Assembly: GCA_963782445.1 (NCBI GenBank)
Contig: CAWAJM010000001.1
Coordinates: 682,001-746,000, forward strand
Direction: 5' to 3'
DNA length: 64,000 nucleotides
From: ZC4RG20 sp963782445
GTDB taxonomy: Bacteria; Pseudomonadota; Gammaproteobacteria; Steroidobacterales; Rariloculaceae
The position numbers and the translations under genes were made by a program. Positions 57,440 through 64,000 of this stretch are shown here, piece by piece. Position 1 is the stretch's first letter, and the number at the start of each line of letters is the position of its first letter. The notes under the pieces are model-generated. The model did not search any database and was not told where the DNA came from. It was given only the letters and a program-made list of their open reading frames with translations.

Positions 57440-59545
57440 TCAGTGGTAGCGATAATTGACGGTCACGCCGGCGAAGAAATTACGCCCGGGGCCCGGCTCG
57501 AAATAACGGCCGCCGAACGCGTTGATGCGCACGTTCGCGTAGTAAGGCTTGTCGAACACGTTGTTGATGGAGAAGAACGGCGTGATCAGCAGCGAGCCCG
57601 CCTGCCCCTTGTAGCCGAACCGCAAATCCGCGATCGTCGAGGCAGGGCTCGTAGCGGTGTTGGCGTTGTTCGCGTACTGCTCGCCCGTATAGAGAGCGTC
57701 GATCGAGCCGAACCAGCCGTGGGGGTCGTCGTAGTTGAGCTCGCCGTAGAGGACGTTCCTGGCCGTGCCGGGGATCACGTTCCCGCTGAAGTCGTGGCCG
57801 TTCTGATCGATGAAGCGGTCGAATGTAAAGTCCGAGTAGGTGTAGCTGAACGTCGTGCGCCAGCGGTCGGATAGGTGCGAGACCAGCGAGAACTCGAGGC
57901 CGTTGCGCGTGGATTTACCGGCATTGACGTAGTAGTCGCGCCCTGGGCTGCCAGGCACCGCGAACGGAATCAGCTCGTCCTTGACGCCGATCGTGAACAG
58001 GGAGAGCTGATAGCGGTGCTTTTGCGCGACGGTGCCGCGCATGCCGACCTCGTAGTTCGTCGCGAGCTGCGGACTCAACGACTGGTTGAAGCCGCCGGCC
58101 CCGGTCGGGTTCGCATATTCCGTCGTCGTCGGCGTCTCGAACAACGTCGAGTACGTGCCGTAGAAGTTCAGCGCCGGCGACATCGTATAGACGATGCCTG
58201 CCATGGGGCTCGTGCTGCTCTCGGTCACGTTGCCCGAGTCGTTGCCGTCGGCGAGGAAGTGATCGGTGACGTCGAACGAGACTTGATCGGTCCTGACGCC
58301 GAGCGTCAGCAACAGGTTCTTCGTGATGCTAAGCTCGTTTTGCGCGAAGATCCCCGCGCCCGTTACGTGCTCGTTCTGATCCAGCGTGAGCGCGCCCTGG
58401 ACGCCGAGATTGTTGTCGTAGTTCGTGCGGTCGTCGCTCTGATCGTTGTAGTCGAAGCCGACTATGAGCCGGTCGGGGCGGTCCAGCCAGTAGCCGTCGT
58501 AGTTGTAGTTGAGGCCGCCGCCCGCGAAGAAACGGTTGAACTTCACACGCCCGCCCGAGGTGAACGGCAGCTTGTTCGCGAAGTCCTCCCACATATAGTA
58601 GTTGCGCGCCTTCAGGCTGTTGCCGCCGTTCAGCGGCACGTCGTAGACGAAGCCGATGCGCGATTCCGTGAGCGCTTCGCCGGCGTCGTAGGCGAGGTTG
58701 GAGGGCCAGGCCGCCCGCGGGTCGCTCGCGGCCAGGGCCGCCGTGATGCCGCCCGGGTCGTCCGCGACCGGCTGATCGGTGTAATTGACGACGGCGAGCA
58801 GCTTGCGGTCGCCCTTGAAATCGAAATTGAAGCGGCCGCTGAATTGCTTGTTCTCGGTGCGGCTGTGCTCGCGGTAGCCGTCGTAGCTCATGTCCGACAG
58901 GCTCACCATATAGCCGACCTTGTCACCCTGGCCGCCGGCCTTGACCTGCGTCTTGTGGTACCCGTACTCGCCGCCCGCGAGCCGCACATCGGCGAAGGGC
59001 TGGCTGGGCGGCGACTCGCTCGTGATGTTGATGACGCCGCCGGAGGCGTTGCCGTACAGCGTCGAGCTCGGCCCGCGAATGACTTCGATGCGGCTTGCCG
59101 TGCCGAGATCGATGCCGTCGACCGAGCCGGAGCCGTCCGGCAGCGTCGCGGGAATGCCGTCGACGAGGATCTTGACGCCGCGGATGCCGAAGTTTGCGCG
59201 GGCGCCGAAGCCGCGGATCGAGACGCGCAGATCCTGGGCGAAGTTGTAGCGGTCCTGCATGAGCACGCCCGGCACGCGGTCGAGCGACTCGTCGAGCCCG
59301 AGCTGCTGGCGGCCGAGCTGAATGTCGTCCTTGGTCACGACGCTGACGGCGGCCGGGACGTGGTCCAAGGGAGTCGCCAGGCGTGTCGCCGTGACGACGA
59401 TTTCCTCGAGCGGCTTCTTGGTGGCGGCGGCGGACTGCTGGGTACCGGCGCCTGCGCTCGAGCTGGAGTTGGACTGCGCGCCGGCCGAGCCGGCCAACGC
59501 GCCGAGAAGCAGGCCCACGAAAACCTTGTGGCTTTTCTGCATCAT
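57440..59545 (-). CDS. TonB-dependent outer-membrane receptor
   Basis: The 701-residue protein has a signal peptide (MMQKSHKVFVGLLLGALAG, cleavage near AGA-QS at residue 24), a Ser/Ala/Gln-rich spacer and the TonB box EEIVVTATR (about residue 47). A plug domain follows (IQLGRQQLGLDESLDRVPGV, VSIRGFGARANFGIRGVKILVDGIP, IEVIRGPSSTLYGNASGGVINI), then a beta-barrel with alternating aromatic strands ending GVTVNYRYH. The layout resembles iron-siderophore and related receptors (PfrA/FecA-like), but no substrate can be assigned. The frame is open upstream to 59662; ATG 59545 begins the signal peptide. The nearest TonB-like gene is the AgmX-tail protein at 16 kb, so the usual TonB partner is outside the window. 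Confidence 0.92.
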   Translation of the reverse strand: MMQKSHKVFVGLLLGALAGSAGAQSNSSSSAGAGTQQSAAATKKPLEEIVVTATRLATPLDHVPAAVSVVTKDDIQLGRQQLGLDESLDRVPGVLMQDRYNFAQDLRVSIRGFGARANFGIRGVKILVDGIPATLPDGSGSVDGIDLGTASRIEVIRGPSSTLYGNASGGVINITSESPPSQPFADVRLAGGEYGYHKTQVKAGGQGDKVGYMVSLSDMSYDGYREHSRTENKQFSGRFNFDFKGDRKLLAVVNYTDQPVADDPGGITAALAASDPRAAWPSNLAYDAGEALTESRIGFVYDVPLNGGNSLKARNYYMWEDFANKLPFTSGGRVKFNRFFAGGGLNYNYDGYWLDRPDRLIVGFDYNDQSDDRTNYDNNLGVQGALTLDQNEHVTGAGIFAQNELSITKNLLLTLGVRTDQVSFDVTDHFLADGNDSGNVTESSTSPMAGIVYTMSPALNFYGTYSTLFETPTTTEYANPTGAGGFNQSLSPQLATNYEVGMRGTVAQKHRYQLSLFTIGVKDELIPFAVPGSPGRDYYVNAGKSTRNGLEFSLVSHLSDRWRTTFSYTYSDFTFDRFIDQNGHDFSGNVIPGTARNVLYGELNYDDPHGWFGSIDALYTGEQYANNANTATSPASTIADLRFGYKGQAGSLLITPFFSINNVFDKPYYANVRINAFGGRYFEPGPGRNFFAGVTVNYRYH

Positions 59546-59712
59546 CTTGGAGCTCTTGAAAAGAAAGCGGAAGGAACCGGGTCGAACCTTGCCGCGTATC
59601 ATGACGGATACAGCTGTATGGGTGCAAATGCCGGCCTGCCCGGGCACACTCGTAATTCTCACCCGCTATACTCGGAAGCCAGGATGAGGCCGGACGGCAA
59701 ACTCGGCGCGGC

Positions 59713-60402
59713 ATGCATTTGATTTCGGCGGCGGAGCTCGCTGCGTTCGTTCAGGTCGTTTTCGTCGACCTCGTGCTTGCCGGGGACAATGCCGTCGTCG
59801 TCGGCATGGCCGTTGCGGGCCTGCCGCGGCCGCAGCGCGCCCGGGCAATGATGCTCGGTATCGGCGCTGCGACGGCGATGCGGATCTTGTTCGCATCGGT
59901 CACGGTTCAGCTGCTCCAGATCATCGGGCTCACCCTGGCCGGCGGCTTGCTGCTGCTGTGGGTCTCGTGGCGGCTCTGGCGAGAGCTCGAGGCGACCCGG
60001 CGCGAGCGGCGGCGCGCCGCTGCCGGCCCCAGTGCGACCGACGAGGGCACCTGCGGCTCGGGGTGTCCGGACGAGGCCGCGGCTGCGCGGCCGCGCGACG
60101 GGCATGCCCGCTACGGCAAGACCTTGCGGCAGGCCGCGACGCAGATCGTCGTCGCGGATCTGTCGATGTCGCTCGACAACGTCCTCGCGGTCGCCGGCGT
60201 CGCCCGCGACCACCTCGTGGTCCTCGTGTTCGGCTTGGCCTTGTCGGTGCTGTTCATGGGCCTTGCAGCCGTGCTCATTGCGCGCTTGCTGTCCCGCTTC
60301 CACTGGATCGCCTACGTCGGTCTGGCGCTGATCTTCTACGTCGCCGTGCGCATGATCGTCGAGGGCTCCGTGCAGGTCGCGCATGGTTTCGCAGTGCTCT
60401 GA
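59713..60402 (+). CDS. TerC-family integral membrane protein (YjbE type)
   Basis: The 229-residue protein has TerC/YjbE hallmarks. The N-terminal VVFVDLVLAGDNAVVVGMAVAGLP contains the conserved Asp-Asn, and the second half repeats the pattern as VVADLSMSLDNVLAVAGVA. About seven TM segments are separated by a His/Cys-poor cytosolic loop (about 95-130, Arg/Ala-rich). Members export or handle divalent metals such as manganese; the specific ion is unknown. It is divergent from the receptor gene, with TATACT at 59667-59672 as a possible -10. The start ATG 59713 fits the family. Confidence 0.88.
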   Translation: MHLISAAELAAFVQVVFVDLVLAGDNAVVVGMAVAGLPRPQRARAMMLGIGAATAMRILFASVTVQLLQIIGLTLAGGLLLLWVSWRLWRELEATRRERRRAAAGPSATDEGTCGSGCPDEAAAARPRDGHARYGKTLRQAATQIVVADLSMSLDNVLAVAGVARDHLVVLVFGLALSVLFMGLAAVLIARLLSRFHWIAYVGLALIFYVAVRMIVEGSVQVAHGFAVL

Positions 60403-60506
60403 CGGCGCCCCCTCATGGCGCAGCTCGGCTGGGGCATGCACGCCCATGGAGCATGCGCCCATCGACCTATTCCATGAATTTCAATAAGTTGTAAGTCTCC
60501 GACCCG

Positions 60507-60522
60507 CGGCACGGCTCTTGCT
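60507..60522 (+). promoter_or_regulatory. sigma-54 (RpoN) type -24/-12 promoter upstream of glgP
   Basis: The site reads CGGCACG, GCTC, TTGCT, against the consensus TGGCACG-N4-TTGC with one mismatch at the first base. The GG (60508-60509) and GC (60520-60521) are separated by exactly 10 nt. The predicted start is near 60533, 35 nt before a short ORF and about 180 nt before glgP. Two GCATGC palindromes (60434 and 60451, 17 nt apart start to start) and GTTGTAAGTC lie upstream and may be enhancer-binding sites. Confidence 0.65.
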
Positions 60523-60567
60523 ATTCGGCTTTCGGACATCCCGCCACACGGAGGCAGCAGAGGAGCT

Positions 60568-60669
60568 ATGGCGAAGAAGGCGACGAGCGCGGCGGTCGGT
60601 CCGAGCCAGACGATGCGGGCGGCCATCGCCGAACGGGTTTATTGCAAGGCGGCCGAAGGCGCGGCGTAG
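60568..60669 (+). CDS. possible 33-residue ORF between sigma-54 promoter and glgP
   Basis: ATG 60568 follows AGAGGAGCT directly and the frame ends at TAG 60667. The product has the order MAKKATSAAVG... then MRAAIAERVYCKAAEGAA, whose second half resembles the start of the short DUF2934 proteins (IAEAAYYKAEARG type). It could be a truncated DUF2934 protein, a leader peptide or chance. DUF2934 genes sit near glycogen genes in other proteobacteria as far as I recall, which fits glgP 45 nt downstream. Confidence 0.35.
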   Translation: MAKKATSAAVGPSQTMRAAIAERVYCKAAEGAA

Positions 60670-60713
60670 GGAATCGGCCGACCGCGCGCCCCGGGCGCCG
60701 GCCGACCGTCGGC

Positions 60714-63221
60714 ATGACCATGATTATCGAACCGACCCGCGAACCCGCCGACCTGCGCGGCCCGCGGCTGGCACGGACCGAGGGTTTCGACAGGGCCGCG
60801 TTCAAGCGCGCCTTCCTCGACAAGCTGTTCTACGTCCAGGGCAAATTCCCGCGCCTCGCGACCGAGACCGACTACTATCTGGCGCTCGCTTACGCCGTGC
60901 GCGACATGCTGCTCAGGCGCTGGGTCAGCACGGCAGCCGTCTACACGAACGAGGCCGTGCGCACCGTCGCATATCTTTCGGCCGAGTTTCTGCTCGGACC
61001 GCATCTCGGCAACAATCTCATCAACCTCGGGCTCTACGACGAGGTCGCGGCCGTGATGCGCGAGCTCGGACTCGACTTCGATGCCCTGCTCGCGCGCGAG
61101 CCCGAGCCGGGCCTGGGCAACGGCGGCCTCGGTCGGCTCGCGGCCTGCTTCATCGACTCGCTCGCGACGCTCGAGATTCCGGCTCTCGCGTATGGAATCC
61201 GCTACGAGTTCGGCATCTTCGAACAGGACATCGTCGACGGCTGGCAGACGGAACGCACGGATAAGTGGCTGACCCATGGCAATGCCTGGGAGATTGCGCG
61301 GCCCGAGTGGGCCGTCGACGTGAAGTTCGGCGGCAGTGTCGAGCGCTACGGCGACGAGCACGGCCGCGAGGGCGTGCGCTGGGTGCCCTCGATGGTGGTC
61401 AAGGGCGTGCCCTACGACACGCCGATCCTCGGGTTTCACACCAACACGGCCAACACATTGCGGCTTTGGCGGGCCGAGGCTCCCGAGTCGTTCGACTTCG
61501 CAGTTTTCAACCGTGGTGACTACTACGGCGCCGTGGACCGGAAGATCGTCTCCGAGAACCTCAGCAAGGTCCTGTATCCGAACGACGAGCAGCTTCAGGG
61601 CAAGGAGCTGCGGCTCCAGCAGCAATATTTCTTCGTATCCTGCTCGCTGCAGGACATGCTGCGCGTCATGCGGGTGCAGGACATCCCGCTCGAGCGCTTC
61701 CACGAGAAGTTCGCCGTGCAGCTCAACGATACGCATCCGGCCATCGCCGTGCCCGAGCTCATGCGGCTGCTCGTCGACGAGCACGGCATGGCGTGGGGCG
61801 AGGCGTGGAGCGTCACCCGGCGCAGCTTCGCGTACACGAATCACACGCTGTTGCCCGAGGCCCTCGAATGCTGGCCGCTCGAGCTCATGCGCCGCGTCCT
61901 GCCGCGCCACTTGGAAATCATCTTCGAGATCAACGCGACCTTTCTGGACGACGTGCGCATGAGCTGGCTCGCCGACGAAAGCAAAGTGGCGGCGCTGTCG
62001 CTCATCGACGAGCGCGGCGAGCGTTACGTGCGCATGGCGCATCTCGCCTGCGTCGGTAGCCATTCCATCAACGGCGTGGCTGAGCTGCATTCAGACCTGC
62101 TCGCGACGCACGTGCTCAAGCACTTCCACGACCTGTGGCCTGAGCGCTTCTCGAACAAGACGAACGGCGTCACGCCGAGGCGTTGGATCATGCTCGCGAA
62201 TCCCCGCCTCACGGGGCTCTTGAACGAGATGCTGGGCAGCGCTTGGGTCCGCGATCTCGACGACCTGCGTGCCCTCGAGCCGCTCGCCGACGATCCCGCG
62301 TTCCGCGAGCGCTGGCGCGGCATCCGTCTTGCCTGCAAACGCGAGCTCGCGCAGTTGATCGCGGACCGGGTCGAGCTGACCGTAGACCCGAGCTCGATGT
62401 TCGACGTGCAGGTCAAGCGTATCCACGAATATAAGCGTCAGCACTTGAATCTCCTGCACATCGTGGCTCTGTACCACCGCCTCAAGCAGGGCCTGGACGC
62501 GGATGCGCCGGCGCGCACATTCGTTTTCGCGGGCAAGGCGGCGCCCGGATATCGGCTCGCGAAGCTCATCATCAAGCTCGTCCATTCGGTCGCGGCCGTC
62601 ATCAATCGCGATCCCGACGTCAACGAGCGGTTGCGCGTTGCGTTCATCCCCAACTTCAACGTGACGACGGCGCAGCGCATCTACCGCGCCGCGGACCTTT
62701 GCGAGCACATCTCCACGGCCGGCAAGGAGGCTTCGGGCACGGGCAACATGAAGTTCGCCATGAACGGAGGACTCACGATCGGCACCCTTGACGGCGCCAA
62801 CATCGAGCTGCGGCGCGAGGTCGGCGCCGAGAATTTCTTCATCTTCGGGCACGACGCGGCGGAGGTCGCGGAGTTGCAGCGGTCCGGGTATCGCCCCATG
62901 AGCTTCGTGGAGAGCGACCCCGAGCTCGCGGCCGTCCTGGAGCTGCTCTCGAGCGGCCTGTTTTCGCGCGGCGACCGGGAGCTGTTCCGAGACCTGCTCG
63001 ACGGGCTGCGCCACCACGATCCCTATCTGGTTCTGGCGGATTTCTCGAGCTATGCCGAGTGCCAGCGCCGCGTGGGCACGGCGTTCCAAGAGCCGGACAA
63101 CTGGACGCGGATGTCGATCCTCAACACGGCGCGCAGCGGCAAGTTCTCCTCGGACCGAAGCATCCGCGAGTATTGCCGAGACATCTGGCGCGTGAGGTCT
63201 GTGCCGATCGAGCTGATCTAA
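60714..63221 (+). CDS. glgP: glycogen/starch/alpha-glucan phosphorylase
   Basis: The 835-residue PLP enzyme releases glucose 1-phosphate from glycogen. It has AYLSAEFLLGPHLGNNLINLG, GLGNGGLGRLAACF, GIRYEFGIFEQ, TNHTLLPEALE, GVTPRRWI and EASGTGNMKFAMNGGLTIGTLDGANIE (spread over about 675-701), in which the Lys holds the PLP. Length is close to E. coli GlgP (815). The start ATG 60714 (ATG 60720 also possible) is chosen over the open upstream frame from 60642, whose residues are not family-like. It is the likely target of the sigma-54-type promoter at 60507; no other glg gene is in the window. Confidence 0.95.
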   Translation: MTMIIEPTREPADLRGPRLARTEGFDRAAFKRAFLDKLFYVQGKFPRLATETDYYLALAYAVRDMLLRRWVSTAAVYTNEAVRTVAYLSAEFLLGPHLGNNLINLGLYDEVAAVMRELGLDFDALLAREPEPGLGNGGLGRLAACFIDSLATLEIPALAYGIRYEFGIFEQDIVDGWQTERTDKWLTHGNAWEIARPEWAVDVKFGGSVERYGDEHGREGVRWVPSMVVKGVPYDTPILGFHTNTANTLRLWRAEAPESFDFAVFNRGDYYGAVDRKIVSENLSKVLYPNDEQLQGKELRLQQQYFFVSCSLQDMLRVMRVQDIPLERFHEKFAVQLNDTHPAIAVPELMRLLVDEHGMAWGEAWSVTRRSFAYTNHTLLPEALECWPLELMRRVLPRHLEIIFEINATFLDDVRMSWLADESKVAALSLIDERGERYVRMAHLACVGSHSINGVAELHSDLLATHVLKHFHDLWPERFSNKTNGVTPRRWIMLANPRLTGLLNEMLGSAWVRDLDDLRALEPLADDPAFRERWRGIRLACKRELAQLIADRVELTVDPSSMFDVQVKRIHEYKRQHLNLLHIVALYHRLKQGLDADAPARTFVFAGKAAPGYRLAKLIIKLVHSVAAVINRDPDVNERLRVAFIPNFNVTTAQRIYRAADLCEHISTAGKEASGTGNMKFAMNGGLTIGTLDGANIELRREVGAENFFIFGHDAAEVAELQRSGYRPMSFVESDPELAAVLELLSSGLFSRGDRELFRDLLDGLRHHDPYLVLADFSSYAECQRRVGTAFQEPDNWTRMSILNTARSGKFSSDRSIREYCRDIWRVRSVPIELI

Positions 63222-63471
63222 CCGGCAGCGGCCCGCGAGGCCGCCCGCGTGCGGCGATTGTCGCAGTCGCCCGTGGCCGCCGATGCGGGCTCGCTACCGC
63301 TCGCGGATAGGCGGAGGCGCCCTGACGCTGCTATGATCCACCGGCCGAAAACCGGAGCTGGCCCATGACCTTACGCTGCAGAGCGCTCGGCCCGCGGCGG
63401 GCGCACTTTCCCGCGCACCCGGTGCGGGGCCGCCCCGGCGGGTCGCCGGCAGCCTGCAGAGTCGCGCAGCC

Positions 63472-64000
63472 GTGAGGCACCCAAAGGTTCTCGTTTACCG
63501 TCCGGTCGACGAGAGCGGCCGGTCGCATGACCGGTTGAGGGCCGCGGGCTGCGAAGTCGTCGCCGGCGATTTCGACGCGTCGCCGGAGCGGCTTATGAGC
63601 GCGGCACCCGACGCCGATGCGCTGCTCGGCGCGACGTTCCGCGGGGGAGTGCTCGGCCGCGAGGTGCTCGCGGCGTTTTCCTCGCTGCGGATCGTTTCGA
63701 AGTACACGATTGGCACGGACAACGTCGATGTCGAGGCCGCGACGGCGCTCGGTATCCTCGTGACGCATTGCCCCACCGAGGCGAACTGGGGCGGCGTCGC
63801 CGAGGGCACGATCGGCTTCATGCTGGCTCTGCTCAAGAAACTCGTCCGGCGCAACGCCGAGGTCAAGGCAGGCCGCTGGCGCGACAAGGCGCTCGAAGGG
63901 CGCTATGTGGGTCGGCGCAAGGACGGGTATCCGGGGCTTACGATCGGCATCGTCGGCTTCGGGCGCATCGGCTCTCGCGTCGCGGAGCTGCTCGCGCCCT
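63472..64000 (+). CDS. D-isomer-specific 2-hydroxyacid dehydrogenase, 3' end outside window
   Basis: The frame from GTG 63472 is open to the window end (176 codons visible). It shows the first half of the family's catalytic domain (VLVYRPVDESGR, ADALLGATFRGGVLGREVLA, SLRIVSKYTIGTDNVDVEAATALGI) and the linker (PTEANWGGVAEGTIGFMLALLKKLVRRNAEVKAGRW). The Rossmann motif GIVGFGRIGSRV begins near residue 162. The family oxidises D-2-hydroxyacids with NAD(P); phosphoglycerate dehydrogenase (SerA)-type or glyoxylate-reductase-type cannot be told apart from half a protein. The start codon is the best in-frame GTG, with no clear ribosome-binding site. Confidence 0.8.
   Translation, partial: MRHPKVLVYRPVDESGRSHDRLRAAGCEVVAGDFDASPERLMSAAPDADALLGATFRGGVLGREVLAAFSSLRIVSKYTIGTDNVDVEAATALGILVTHCPTEANWGGVAEGTIGFMLALLKKLVRRNAEVKAGRWRDKALEGRYVGRRKDGYPGLTIGIVGFGRIGSRVAELLAP

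Overview
The window is a stretch of very GC-rich chromosome from a Gram-negative bacterium. Several features point to a gammaproteobacterium: the single-chain purL, the pairing of ispA, hopanoid genes and an MlaC-like protein, a TonB-dependent receptor, and T6SS-type regulators at the left edge. I cannot name a genus from the sequence alone. No rRNA, tRNA, CRISPR array, insertion sequence or phage gene was seen. Coding density is high, with many 1-20 nt gene overlaps.

Layout. Bases 1-2514 hold the end of a PP2C phosphatase, an FHA protein of the TagH/Fha type (together the edge of a probable type VI secretion locus) and a DUF1820 gene. purL fills 2661-6575. A sigma-54-like promoter at 6791 is followed by ten tightly packed same-strand genes (7009-16999): a periplasmic redoxin, a coiled-coil secreted protein, two large TPR proteins, a TPR lipoprotein, a secreted protein of unknown function, one TolQ/ExbB/MotA-type protein, two TolR/ExbD-type proteins and a TonB-like protein with an AgmX/PglI-type C-terminus. 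This is the best candidate for an undescribed system: an energised envelope machine resembling the Myxococcus AglRQS/Glt gliding apparatus. From 17 to 27 kb come mixed metabolic genes (IMPase family, VTT membrane protein, SDR, ModF-like ABC protein, fused indolepyruvate oxidoreductase, DksA/TraR zinc finger, MerR-TPR protein, sulfotransferase).

From 27.5 to 44.3 kb lies an isoprenoid-to-hopanoid region: apt, farnesyl diphosphate synthase, a one-step squalene synthase, hpnG, hpnN and hpnA. These are followed by a complete lower mevalonate pathway with mvaD, phosphomevalonate kinase, a fused HMG-CoA reductase-mevalonate kinase and idi, then hpnH, hpnB, hpnM and a convergent mvaS. It can carry acetoacetyl-CoA to squalene and supplies the tailoring and transport genes for hopanoids; squalene-hopene cyclase and acetoacetyl-CoA thiolase are not in the window. 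A cytosolic NAD-dependent formate dehydrogenase (fdsGBAD) with fdhD follows at 44.9-51.4 kb. With glutathione-dependent formaldehyde dehydrogenase (56.2 kb) it would form a formaldehyde-to-CO2 route.

The right end holds avtA, pabB, remnants of a deleted carbamoyltransferase/glycosyltransferase locus, a folK-folP fusion, a TonB-dependent receptor, a TerC-family protein, and glycogen phosphorylase behind a second sigma-54-like promoter and a possible 33-residue ORF. The window ends inside a 2-hydroxyacid dehydrogenase. Three copies of an intergenic element (34.5, 34.8 and 50.2 kb) share a 52-nt core but are bounded by long inverted-repeat arms that mostly differ from copy to copy.
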